A stretch of DNA of 64,000 nucleotides from Actinoplanes sp. DH11. GTDB taxonomy: Bacteria; Actinomycetota; Actinomycetes; Mycobacteriales; Micromonosporaceae. The notes under the pieces were generated by a model, which worked only from the letters and a program-made list of their open reading frames with translations, was not told where the DNA came from and did not search any database. Shown in pieces: positions 33,151 to 41,710 of the stretch. The stretch is from positions 1 to 64,000 of the forward strand of contig NZ_JAHWGU010000019.1 in the NCBI RefSeq assembly GCF_020873875.1, in the 5' to 3' direction. How positions within the stretch are numbered: the first letter of the stretch is position 1; every line of letters starts with the position of its first letter. Both the position numbers and the translations under genes were made by a program.

Positions 33151-35538
33151 ATGTCTAGTCGCCGCATCGAAAAGCATGATGTCTTCTTTGCCTACGCAGA
33201 CAACCCCGCCCTCACTGGCGAGGTTATGCGAGAAACGGCCACGGGTATCGCAAGGGCGACAGGGCTTGTCACGCGGACATGGCAGGAACTGGCTGTTGAC
33301 GGAAAGATTGTCATCGACAAGGTATTCGAGGCCATCCGGCAATCCAAGGTAGTAGTTGCCGAGGTTGGCACTTTGAGTAGCAATGTCCTCTTTGAGGTCG
33401 GTTTCGCGATCGCGGCTGGGAAGCACGTTATCTTGTGCATCGATCAAACAAATGAGGAAGCCATGCGACTTTGGCGCGAATTCGCTTTATTGGGAAGCAT
33501 AGGGCATGTCGGTTATAGGCAGAGCCACGATATCGTCGAAGCCTTCGCGAATGAAAGACCTGATGAGAACGAGAGCCGGCTGTGGGAAGATCTGCTGGTC
33601 ACAGGTGGTGTGGTCCCCCGGATTCCAAGGTCGCAGTTCTACTTACCCAGTGGCTTGAGAAATGATGCAGACCGAATATTAGCCCGAGTTTTAAGGGACC
33701 GAACCACCCTCGCGGTCAATGAAGTCGATCCCGAGGAAAACGGTGTCGCTCCTTTGCCTTGGTTTGCAGCCAACGTTTATAAAGCATCTTCCGCACTGAT
33801 TCATCTTAGGGGTCCACAAAGAGTTCGCGAGAAGATTCACAACGCTCGCGCGAGTATCCTGGGCGGCCTGGCAGCAGGTCTAGAACTGCCCACTTTAATG
33901 ATCGCCGAGGAGGGTTTCGTCGCCCCCTTCGACTATCGCGACCTGATGCAAACTTATTCCACCACCAAACACCTGACCGAGCGGGTTAATAGCTGGCTTG
34001 ACGAATTACCGGCAATGACCACAGGTAAGAGTGTGGGACGACGAGTCCTAAACGCAGAGCTCCCTGTTCGGGGATTCGGCGAGTACGTTGCCGAGTACGA
34101 AGAAGGCGACCTGGCGGAGTATTTCGTACCTACTGGCGAGTTCCAAGCGGTGATCGCATCTTCGTTGGCTGTATTCGTCGGAAGAAAGGGTACGGGAAAG
34201 ACTGCGAATATGCTGCGAGCCGCCGAGCTTCTCCGTGCCGACAAGCGGAATGTTGTGACGTCAATAAAACCTTCCGGATATGAGTTATTAAGCATTCTAG
34301 AGGTTCTTTCTAAACTTCCGCGGCAAGAAGCATCGAATTTTCTTCTGGAAGCAATTTGGCAATACCTTCTCCTCACCGAGATTGCAATATCTGTAGTCGC
34401 CGATGCGGAGGAGCGGCCTGCTGGAATTTCTGTAAGCTCCCCGGCGGGAAAGCTGCGCACTTACTTACAAACCACCGAAGGAATGGCGGTCGACTTCGCA
34501 ACAAGACTCGAAGGCCTCTTGAAAGAAGTCTCTGATCGGGCCGAGCAAATGCCGGCAGGGGTAGCAGCCTCTCAGAACTGGGTGACGAGGCAGATCTATA
34601 AGGATCATGTTGGTGAGCTTAAGCAACTGATCTCTGAGTCGGTTGCCGATCGCGAACGGATCGCCGTTCTTATCGACAACTTAGATAAAGCGTGGGACCG
34701 GGACGCCGACCAAGAGAAACAGTCTCAATTGATTCTAGGCCTGCTTGGGGCTGTGGGTAAGGTGGAAAAGGAGCTTCGACGCGCCGGAGCTGGGCGGAAT
34801 CCAACCCGCGTCACTCTTGCAGTTTTTCTGCGCGCTGATATTTTTGATGTGGTTCGGAAATTCGCAAGAGAGCCCGATAAGATTACAACGCTCCAGATTC
34901 GCTGGACCGATCCCGAATTACGCGCACGAATCATTGAAGATCGTTATGTCTTTCAGAGAGACGGGAAGGCGGACCCAGATGATTTGTGGCAGGACTTATT
35001 CGCTGCGACCGTGAAAGGCGTGGAGACGAGGAGGTACATTCTTGAACGATCTCTTCCGCGTCCGCGAGACTTAGTATTCCTTTGCAATGCCGCCGCGGTC
35101 ACAGCTTCTAATAGGAGACATTCGCGAATCGAGGAGGAGGACATCATCACTGCCGAGAGCGACTATTCGAGCTTTGCATTCGATGCTCTCCTCGTGGAAG
35201 GCGTTCAGACCGAAGAGCTAGACAACGTACTTTTTGAGTTCGCCGGAGGAGAAGCAACGCTAGATTGGGTAGCCGCTGAAGAGATTGTCGCCTCAGCCTC
35301 TACGGGTACAAGTTGCGACGAACTGATGACCATCCTTATCCGCTCGAACTTCTTAGGGGTTGAGGTTAACGATGGCGTCTTCGAATATGTTGCCGATGAC
35401 CATAGCGAGCGCCGAGCGAAGGTGATGAACCGAAAGCTCATTAGCAGATTGGGACGTCCTGGGCGCGTTACAATCCATCCTGCGTTTCGCCCGTACTTAA
35501 GCATTGCCGAGAACTCGTCATCAGGGATGAATGGCTGA
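33151..35538 (+). CDS. two-NDT/TIR-like-domain protein fused to a Sll1717-type P-loop ATPase
   Basis: A 795-residue protein. Residues 1-130 resemble nucleoside 2-deoxyribosyltransferase/TIR-like folds: HDVFFAYADNP, DKVFEAIRQSKVVVAEVG and SSNVLFEVGFAIAAGKHVIL, with an Asn-Glu pair as in NDT active sites. Residues 180-290 look like a second, diverged copy (FAANVYKASSALIHLRGP, ASILGGLAAGLELPTLMI). Residues about 330-700 form a P-loop ATPase with Walker A GRKGTGKTA (about 344) and Walker B IAVLIDNLDKAW (about 504), matching the Sll1717 family. The C-terminus is probably a winged helix. The domain order suggests a STAND-like switch controlling nucleotide hydrolysis, as in abortive-infection proteins; this is inference. 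Codon use is lower in G+C than flanking chromosomal genes. Confidence 0.82.
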   Translation: MSSRRIEKHDVFFAYADNPALTGEVMRETATGIARATGLVTRTWQELAVDGKIVIDKVFEAIRQSKVVVAEVGTLSSNVLFEVGFAIAAGKHVILCIDQTNEEAMRLWREFALLGSIGHVGYRQSHDIVEAFANERPDENESRLWEDLLVTGGVVPRIPRSQFYLPSGLRNDADRILARVLRDRTTLAVNEVDPEENGVAPLPWFAANVYKASSALIHLRGPQRVREKIHNARASILGGLAAGLELPTLMIAEEGFVAPFDYRDLMQTYSTTKHLTERVNSWLDELPAMTTGKSVGRRVLNAELPVRGFGEYVAEYEEGDLAEYFVPTGEFQAVIASSLAVFVGRKGTGKTANMLRAAELLRADKRNVVTSIKPSGYELLSILEVLSKLPRQEASNFLLEAIWQYLLLTEIAISVVADAEERPAGISVSSPAGKLRTYLQTTEGMAVDFATRLEGLLKEVSDRAEQMPAGVAASQNWVTRQIYKDHVGELKQLISESVADRERIAVLIDNLDKAWDRDADQEKQSQLILGLLGAVGKVEKELRRAGAGRNPTRVTLAVFLRADIFDVVRKFAREPDKITTLQIRWTDPELRARIIEDRYVFQRDGKADPDDLWQDLFAATVKGVETRRYILERSLPRPRDLVFLCNAAAVTASNRRHSRIEEEDIITAESDYSSFAFDALLVEGVQTEELDNVLFEFAGGEATLDWVAAEEIVASASTGTSCDELMTILIRSNFLGVEVNDGVFEYVADDHSERRAKVMNRKLISRLGRPGRVTIHPAFRPYLSIAENSSSGMNG

Positions 35539-35717
35539 CCGAAATTGCGACGTTCCGCTTCGTCACCCTATCGGCCGAGCCACTAAAAGCTCCTAACCTC
35601 GGCCCTTCGTTAAGGGCTGTCCAAGGAGTGAGCCGGAAACGCAGAAGTGCCTTCTGATCAGGGGAGATAGGGCTTGTCGAGAGTCCTAATCAACCCGTCA
35701 CGGAAGGCACTTGCTGG
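35539..35717. other. left end of an IS1380-like element
   Basis: AAGTGCCTTC (35645-35654) and GAAGGCACTT (35703-35712) form a 10-bp inverted repeat just before the transposase start. The outer terminal repeat of the element probably lies near 35610 (AAGGGCTGTCC), but its partner is missing because the right end is gone. Confidence 0.5.
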
Positions 35718-36347
35718 GTGAAGACTGCCGCAACACGTCCGAAGATCATGGTGACCGGGGGCGGGCGGGGCGTGGTCGGTCACGCCGGTGCCCGGCTGCT
35801 CGCCGATCTCGCTGACAAGACCGGGTTGACCAGCGCATTCAGCCAGGCGTTGGCGGGTCTGCGGCAACGGCAGCGCGGGCACGACCCAGGCCGGATAGCG
35901 GTCGATCTCGCCGTGATGCTCACCGACGGCGGCGAGGCCATCACCGATCTGGCAGTGCTGCGTGACCAGAAGGCCTTGTTCGGGCCGGTCGCGTCCGATG
36001 CGACCGCATGGCGACTGTTATCGCAGCTGGACGCGACGATGCTGGCCGAGCTACGGACCGCTCGAGCCCGGGCCCGCGAGATCGCCTGGGCCCAGCATGC
36101 CGACACCCGCGGCGACGTGCCGCAGCCGACAGTCGCCGGCCAACCCGTCGACGGCCTGGTCCTCGACATCGACGCCACCATCGTGATCTGCCGCTCCGAC
36201 AGGGAATCAGCGACCCGCACCTGGAAGAAGACGTTCGGGTTCCATCCGCTGCTGTGCTTCCTCGACAACACCGGCGAAGCCCTCGCCGGGCTGCTCCGCG
36301 AAGGCCGGGCCGGCTCCAACACCACCACCGACCCCGCTTCCCCTTGA
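35718..36347 (+). pseudogene. IS1380-family transposase, truncated
   Basis: A 209-residue frame from GTG 35718. HDPGRIAVDLAVMLTDGGEA, ITDLAVLRDQKALFGPVASD and GLVLDIDATIVI are standard for IS1380 transposases, the last holding the first catalytic Asp. Complete members have about 460 residues; this one stops after LREGRAGSNTTTD, where the second catalytic Asp would follow. It cannot be active by itself. Confidence 0.85.
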
Positions 36348-36348
36348 T

Positions 36349-36543
36349 CCGCCGGCACGGGTCGCCAACGATCCCGAGCAAGCTCTGATCGCCGCGCTAG
36401 ACCAGGCGCCCGATGGCGGCCTCACCATTCGAGAACTCATCACCGCGACCGGCATGCGCCGCACGTGGATATACGACCGGCTGCAAGTGCTCGCCGCCAC
36501 CAGCCACGCCCGGCAAGTGACCCGCGGGCGCTGGCGCGCCTGA
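36349..36543 (+). pseudogene. C-terminal winged-helix fragment of an unidentified gene
   Basis: Directly after the truncated transposase, another frame reads RVANDPEQALIAALDQAPDG, GLTIRELITATGMRRTWIYD and RLQVLAATSHARQVTRGRWR, then a stop. This is a winged-helix DNA-binding end like those on actinobacterial mobile-element replication or partition proteins. It has no start codon; the IS break point lies at its left edge. Confidence 0.55.
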
Positions 36544-36642
36544 CCCGATCGTCCGTGCGGATGTCCGTCCGCTCGCGCGCGTCTGCGCACGTTAACGTGC
36601 GGACGGACAACGGACGGACGAGGACACAGGCGGTCGCGGCGA
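36544..36642. repeat. GTCCG-rich inverted repeats around a 14-bp palindrome
   Basis: GCACGTTAACGTGC (36587-36600) is a perfect palindrome. It is flanked by repeated GTCCG and CGGAC blocks (GGATGTCCGTCCG on the left, GGACGGACAACGGACGGAC on the right). A regulator or replication protein could bind here; no specific assignment is possible. Confidence 0.6.
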
Positions 36643-36834
36643 TCAACCTTTCGCCGTCGCGAAGCTAAGCACGGTAAGGCACAACGCCAACGTCCCTCCG
36701 AAAGCGGCGCCGCCGGTCAACACAGCAAACGGGAGGCTTTGTTCGCCTACCCGAGCGAGGACGCCAGCACCCACGCCCACCGCAAAGCTAAAGAAGATTG
36801 CCAACGCAAGCCACACCGGGCGAGAAGAAGTCAC
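36643..36834 (-). CDS. small two-helix membrane protein
   Basis: A 63-residue protein from a GTG start with two hydrophobic helices (WLALAIFFSFAVGVGAGVLA and FAVLTGGAAFGGTLALCLTV). Small membrane proteins of this look are frequent on actinobacterial integrative elements. No function known. Confidence 0.55.
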   Translation of the reverse strand: MTSSRPVWLALAIFFSFAVGVGAGVLARVGEQSLPFAVLTGGAAFGGTLALCLTVLSFATAKG

Positions 36835-37044
36835 ACGGACAGGCTAGCAGGCGAGCGGCATTATATGGAAATGCATGCCTTTTGTCAAGTAGTGTCTCCC
36901 GCTCGTGTTGATGTCTCCCAGTCGCTCCGACAAGCCGAAGGTAGGTGGGAAGGAGGTCCGTCATCAGCGCTGCGAATCCCCACGAGGAAAAGGAGAAATC
37001 GCAGCATACGAAGCACCACGATGATCGAAATTGAGAACGGGCAG

Positions 37045-38138
37045 GTCAAGACGTCCTTAGAAGTCCCGCTGTCGCCTTCTAAGGACGCGTGTCGACCGAA
37101 GACCAGCAGGACCCGCAGGCCTCCAAAGCGTGGCAGCGATCCCGCGCCCGCAGCCTAATCGAGCCGACCGGCGGCGAGATCGTCGCCGAGTTCTTCGACA
37201 TCGGGCTCTCCCGCTCGCTGCCATGGAAACGGCGCCCCGAAGCCCTCCGTCTCCTCGACGCCATCAAGTCCCCGGATCGCGACTTCGTCGCTGTCGTCAT
37301 CGGCGAACCGCAACCAGCCAGTGGGTATGGTCCCGCACCGCATCCCACACCCCGTTGATCAGCACCGACCTCTACGAACGCGCCCAGCAGACCGTCAAGA
37401 CGCGCGGCACGAACAGCGAGGCCGGCCGGGCGCCACGGCATACCGCCCGCCCGTACCTGTTCCGCGGCCTGATCACTTGCGGTATCTGCGGCCGCAAGAT
37501 GGTCGGCAACCCGAACCGCGGCCGCCTCTACTACCGCTGCACCGCGAGCCGTGACTACGTCCGCCAGCACCAGATCAGCCACCCACCTGTGCTGTACCTG
37601 CGCGAAGACCAGATCATTGACCCCATCGACCGGTTCCTCCGCGACGAACTGACCGGCGCCGCCCTCGCCGACAACCTGCGCCGCGTGGCCGACGCCCAGC
37701 ACCGCGCCGCACTCGCCGAGGCAAGGCAACCCAGACGACATCGCCAAGATCCGCCAAACGATCACCGACGCCGACACCAAGATCGACCGCTACCGCGCCA
37801 CCCTCGACGCCGGCGGCGACCCAGCCCTCATCGCCGGCTGGATCACCGAGACCACCGCGATCAAGAATGCGGCCCAAGCCCGGCTCGACCTCACCGACGT
37901 ACCGCCGCAGCGGATGACGGAAGATCAGCTCAATGCGATCGCCGCCGCGTTCAAGGACCTGCTCCGGCTGATCCAGGGAGCGGACCCGCGCGACCGCGCC
38001 GAGCTATATAGCCGCATCGGCCTGCGGATGACCTACCAACCAGGCCAAGAAACACTGAAGGCCGAGGTCGTCAGTGACGACTTCGGCCGTGTGTATAACG
38101 TGTGTCCGAGGGGGGACTTGAACCCCCACGCCCGATAA
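37045..38138 (+). pseudogene. large serine recombinase, broken in at least three places, ending in tRNA-Leu
   Basis: The N-terminus reads GRVSTEDQQDPQASKAWQRS and IGLSRSLPWKRRPEALRLLD, a resolvase domain; the codon just before GRVST is TAA where this family has a Tyr codon (TAC). After VAVVIGEPQ (near 37315) about 200 residues are missing and the frame shifts. It resumes at WVWSRTASHTPLISTDLYER, then the zinc ribbon ITCGICGRKMVGN with CTASRDYV. A further frameshift near 37725 precedes the end, RMTEDQLNAIAAAFKDLLRL and ELYSRIGLRMTY. The last codons (VCPRGDLNPHAR) lie inside the tRNA-Leu gene. The element that carried it therefore used this tRNA as integration site. Confidence 0.88.
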
Positions 38139-38187
38139 AGGGCACTAGCACCTCAAGCTAGCGCGTCTGCCATTCCGCCACCCGGAC
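38103..38187 (-). tRNA. tRNA-Leu (anticodon GAG)
   Basis: The minus strand folds as a class II tRNA of 85 bases. The acceptor stem is GTCCGGG with CTCGGAC, with a G-U pair at position 6-67. The anticodon arm is CTAGC-TTGAGGT-GCTAG with GAG as anticodon. A long variable arm GCCC-TTTAT-GGGC follows, then the T arm GGGGG-TTCAAGT-CCCCC. The discriminator is A and CCA is not encoded. The 3' half overlaps the end of the recombinase frame, marking an attachment site. Confidence 0.95.
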
Positions 38188-38305
38188 CTGCTGCTGTGCG
38201 GCTTGTCTTGGGCTTTCGCCCCGGCGAGCCGCACAGCTCGAAACTCTACACGGCCTTGAACTGCCTCCCAACCAGGGGTGGCCGGGCGGGGTGGAAGGGG
38301 GCAGC

Positions 38306-39922
38306 ATGGCGGGGGTGGTGCCGCTGACGCAGGCTCTCGAACAGGCTCGTGCGCTCGTCGCTGCGGGTGATCTGGATCGGGCACGGCTGCTGCTGGAGCG
38401 TGCGGCCGACGCGGGTCGGGAGGCGTTGGGGGAGGACCACCCGGCGGTGCTTGCCACGCAGCTGCACCTGGCTGCGGTCTGTCGCCGTGCCGATGATCCG
38501 GGGGCGGCTCGGCGGGTGCTGGAGGAGGCCTACGACGCCGGGCGTCGTCGCCACGGTGACGGTGCGCCGGTCATGTTGCGGGTCTCTTACGATCTTGGGC
38601 AGGTGGCGGCTGAGCTCGGCGATCGGCGGGAGGCTCGGGCGGCTTTCGGGCGCGTTGCGACGTACGGGCCGGCGGCTCTCGGTGCGGAACACCAGGCGGT
38701 CGTCCGGGCGCGGGCTCATCTTCGGCAGGATCAAGATTCGGTACGCGGACCGGCAGCCTCCCCGCCCACTTCGGCGGCTCCGCCCGTACCGCAAGCAATG
38801 GCATCGCAAGACCCACCTCAAACCGTGCCGGGGCCGCGCCCACCTCCGCCACCGCCCACCCGGCCGCCCGGATCACTTCCGGACACGGACCTCTACCGAC
38901 CGCAGAAGCCGACGCGGGATGGCCTCGACCCGGCGCGCGATGAGCCGGCGGAAGCGAGGGCCGCCCGGGTGAAGCGGGAGTCCCAGCACGGTGACCCGGC
39001 GGACGCGGCGCGTGGTGAGCAGGTAGCCGCGGCGCGTCGTGAGCCGGTGGACGCGGCGCGTGGTGAGCCGGCAGCGGAACCGGCGTGGAAGCCGGGACTG
39101 GCCGCAGGCACCTGGGGCACGCGTCCCGGGGTGCCTGAGCGGCCTCCGGAGCAGGCGGCTCCGCAGCCGGACCAGCCCGCCCCTGCACCGCCGGAGCCGG
39201 GCCCGGGAAACCATGAACCGGCGGATTTCATGTCGGGTGGCCGCCTGGTGGAAGCCCCGTGGTGGGACACCGCTCGCGGAGAGGACGCCCGTCCTGCGGC
39301 GCCCGGGCAGGAACCGACGCCGACAGTAGTAACGCCGCACCATCCGCCCGCGTCGGTTCCGCCGCCGGAACCGTCCGCGCCGCCCCCGTCGTTTGAGTCG
39401 CCCGCGAGGCCTTCAGATGCCGCTCCGCAGCACCGTCCGGAGCCTCGCCCCCACGCAGCGAGCCACCCGCGACCGGACGTCAATCCGCGGAACCGTCACA
39501 TAGGGGACCCGTGGTGGGACACGGAACCGGACCGGAACGCCCCGTCTGAACAGCGCCCGCTCCCCGCCACCGAGCCGCAGACGGAAGATCCGCCCAGCGA
39601 GGCGGAGCGCCGCTGGCAGGAGGAAACGGCTCGGGTGCGCGACGCGGCATGGGCAGCGGAACCGGCGTGGCAGGGCCGTCGGCAGGCGGACGAGGCGCAG
39701 GGGGCCGACGACGCTGCCGGACCGGCTGACGGGACCGCGGAATCGTGGTCGGAAGAAGCGCCTTGGGACGAGCAGGAGGCCCTGTCGGAAGCACCGCACA
39801 GGACTCCGGCCTCGCAGGCGAGAAGTCGGTTCTGGGCGATTGTGCTCCTGGCGTTCGCTGCCGTGGCAGCGATTGTCGCGGCGGGCGCGCTGGTGTTCGT
39901 ACTCGGTCAGCGTGCCATCTGA
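38306..39922 (+). CDS. TPR N-terminus, long disordered region, C-terminal membrane helix
   Basis: A 538-residue protein. Residues 1-150 hold about three tetratricopeptide-like repeats (LEQARALVAAGDLDRARLLL, LATQLHLAAVCRRADDPGAA, YDLGQVAAELGDRREARAAF). Residues 150-505 are Pro-, Glu-, Ala- and Arg-rich with internal repeats of ARxEPVDAARGEPA type and two copies of PWWDT. A single helix (FWAIVLLAFAAVAAIVAAGA) ends it, so it is probably tail-anchored with the TPR part in the cytoplasm. The ATG follows GGAAGGGG. Function unknown; similar layouts occur in actinobacterial cell-envelope scaffolds. Confidence 0.75.
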   Translation: MAGVVPLTQALEQARALVAAGDLDRARLLLERAADAGREALGEDHPAVLATQLHLAAVCRRADDPGAARRVLEEAYDAGRRRHGDGAPVMLRVSYDLGQVAAELGDRREARAAFGRVATYGPAALGAEHQAVVRARAHLRQDQDSVRGPAASPPTSAAPPVPQAMASQDPPQTVPGPRPPPPPPTRPPGSLPDTDLYRPQKPTRDGLDPARDEPAEARAARVKRESQHGDPADAARGEQVAAARREPVDAARGEPAAEPAWKPGLAAGTWGTRPGVPERPPEQAAPQPDQPAPAPPEPGPGNHEPADFMSGGRLVEAPWWDTARGEDARPAAPGQEPTPTVVTPHHPPASVPPPEPSAPPPSFESPARPSDAAPQHRPEPRPHAASHPRPDVNPRNRHIGDPWWDTEPDRNAPSEQRPLPATEPQTEDPPSEAERRWQEETARVRDAAWAAEPAWQGRRQADEAQGADDAAGPADGTAESWSEEAPWDEQEALSEAPHRTPASQARSRFWAIVLLAFAAVAAIVAAGALVFVLGQRAI

Positions 39923-40083
39923 GACCGGTGGTCAGGGCACCTGGCGCATGACTGGAACCGGTCGTACGCGCAGGGCGGCGGGCACGGCGGACGGTCAAGG
40001 CGGGGGCGACTGGGACGTCCGAACGGGTCGCGGGGCGGTGATGGCGGGCGAGGTTGTCGGACCCCCTGCGTACGGTCCGGCGC

Positions 40084-40938
40084 ATGGACACACTTGACCG
40101 GGCTGAGGCGTTTCTCTGGACAAACGCGCGGCTGCTCGACCGGCGGCGCTTCGAGCTTCACTTCCGTGGCGGTGATCCGGCTCGGGTGATCGACGCGGTG
40201 CGTGGCTACGTGAATGCGGACGGCGGGTTCGGGCATGCCCTCGAGCCCGACCTGCGGGGGCCGGAAAGTCAGCCGGTGCCGGTCGAGGTGGCGCTGGCAG
40301 TGATGGACGAGACCGGCGCGCTCGACGAGGAGTTGGTGGCCGGCTGCCTGCGCTACCTGGAGTCGATCAGCCGGGCGGACGGCGGGGTGCCGTGGCTGCT
40401 GCCGACGTCGAGTCCGCGCGCACCCTGGTGGGAGCCGGCGACCGGGTTGCCGGGGTCACTGAACCCGACCGCGTCGATCGCCGGCCTGCTGCTGAAACAC
40501 GGTGTGCGGCATCCGTGGGTCGACCGGGCCACCGACTTCTGCTGGTCGGCGCTCGGTGAGGTGAGCGAGCCCGAGGCCTATGACGTGCTGGCCGTCCTCA
40601 AGTTCCTCGACCACGTGCCGGACCGGGCGCGCGCCGAAGCCGTCTGGGCCACGCTGAGCGCGGCCGTTCCGAGCGTGGTGGACGCCGACCCGGAGGCGGA
40701 GGGCGACACGCACGGGCCGCTCGACTTCGCCACCCATCCGGGGAGTCTGGCGCGGTCGCTCTTCGCCGACGACGTGATCGAGGGTCAGCTGGACGCGCTG
40801 GAGCAGCGGCAGAAACCGGACGGCGGGTGGGATTTCAGCTTCCCGTCGTGGACGCCGATCACCCGCCCCGAGTGGCGCGGCTGGGTCACCGTGGGAAGTC
40901 TGCTCACTCTGCGGGCCTACGGGCGGCTCGCTCCATGA
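40084..40938 (+). CDS. squalene/prenyltransferase-fold repeat protein
   Basis: A 284-residue alpha/alpha-barrel-like protein with QxxxGGW-type repeats: YVNADGGFGHALEPDL, SRADGGVPWLLPTSSP and QKPDGGWDFSFPSWTP. The family covers terpene cyclases and prenyltransferase beta subunits, but this is far shorter than a cyclase and lacks a DxDD motif, so it is probably not a cyclase. ATG 40084 is preceded by TACGGT seven bases upstream (leaderless). Its 3' end overlaps the convergent PaiB-like gene by 35 bases. Confidence 0.78.
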   Translation: MDTLDRAEAFLWTNARLLDRRRFELHFRGGDPARVIDAVRGYVNADGGFGHALEPDLRGPESQPVPVEVALAVMDETGALDEELVAGCLRYLESISRADGGVPWLLPTSSPRAPWWEPATGLPGSLNPTASIAGLLLKHGVRHPWVDRATDFCWSALGEVSEPEAYDVLAVLKFLDHVPDRARAEAVWATLSAAVPSVVDADPEAEGDTHGPLDFATHPGSLARSLFADDVIEGQLDALEQRQKPDGGWDFSFPSWTPITRPEWRGWVTVGSLLTLRAYGRLAP

Positions 40939-41653
40939 GTTCGGCGACGGCCGCCTCACCCGTGGTCCGGGCGGGGGCGGGGGCGCCGGCCACGCGCGAC
41001 CCGCCGTTGCCGCCCGGCGCTTCGCCGTTCCCGCCGGGCGCCCCGCCGCTGACGCCTGGGACCTCGGCGCTGACGCCGCTTCCGGGCGTCGCGCGGAGGC
41101 CGTCGATGACGCCGTCGATGTCGGCTGGCGACCTGTTCTGGCTCAGTTTCCACTTCGCCTCGAGGCGGCTGATCCGCAGTTCCACGCCGACGATCGCGCG
41201 CAGCTGGCCGCTGATGAAACGTTCCGGCGCGTCGTCGACCGACCACGGGTGTTCGCGGCCGGCCTCGTGCTTGCCGGTGAGGGCCCGGACCTGCGCGTCC
41301 AGCCATGCCGGGTCGTCGTGCACGACCAGTTCGCCGTAGGCGTGGACGACCACGTAGTTCCAGGTGGGCACGGTGCGGCCGTGTTCGGCCTTGGTGGCGT
41401 ACCAGCTGGGGGTGATGTAGGCGTCCGGGCCGCGCACGATCGCCAGGGCCTCGCCGAGGACGGGGTGCCGCCACTGGTCGTTGTTGCGGGCCAGGTGGGT
41501 GTGGAGGGCGTGCGACGCCGGGTCGTAGACGAACGGCACCGGCGTCGCGAGCAGGCCGTCGGCGGTGGCCGTGATCAGGTCGGCGGTGCCGGCGGTGGTC
41601 AGCAGGTCGCGGGCGTCGGCGTCGGAGGCGGCGAAGTGGGTCGGCACGTACAT
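40904..41653 (-). CDS. PaiB-family FMN-binding protein with a Gly-rich insertion
   Basis: A 249-residue protein. MYVPTHFAASDADARDLL, PVPFVYDPASHALHTHLARN, YITPSWYATKAEHGRTVPTW and NYVVVHAYGELVVHDD are typical of PaiB-like flavin-binding proteins, once called negative transcriptional regulators, and RLEAKWKLSQNRSPADIDGV marks the usual end. Between that and the final helix there is an extra ~35 residues of VPGVSGGAPGGNGEAPGGNG type, absent from the usual ~210-residue family form. The family probably uses FMN or coenzyme F420 in redox reactions. Confidence 0.85.
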   Translation of the reverse strand: MYVPTHFAASDADARDLLTTAGTADLITATADGLLATPVPFVYDPASHALHTHLARNNDQWRHPVLGEALAIVRGPDAYITPSWYATKAEHGRTVPTWNYVVVHAYGELVVHDDPAWLDAQVRALTGKHEAGREHPWSVDDAPERFISGQLRAIVGVELRISRLEAKWKLSQNRSPADIDGVIDGLRATPGSGVSAEVPGVSGGAPGGNGEAPGGNGGSRVAGAPAPARTTGEAAVAELMERAARRPAE

Positions 41654-41658
41654 GAGGG

Positions 41659-41710
41659 TCAGCCTTTCGAGCGGGTCCGCTGGGTCAGCTTTTCGAGCGG
41701 GTCCGTTGGG
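41659..41710. repeat. 26-bp tandem duplication of the EamA gene 3' end
   Basis: Two units, 41659-41684 and 41685-41710, share TTTCGAGCGGGTCCG and differ at two positions. The right unit encodes the end of the EamA protein (TQRTRSKS and stop); the left lies beyond the stop and carries the same stop triplet in phase. Confidence 0.9.

Noticed and set aside
40084..40938. Terpene (squalene-hopene) cyclase
   Set aside because: The protein is less than half the length of a cyclase and lacks the catalytic DxDD motif; only the barrel repeats match.
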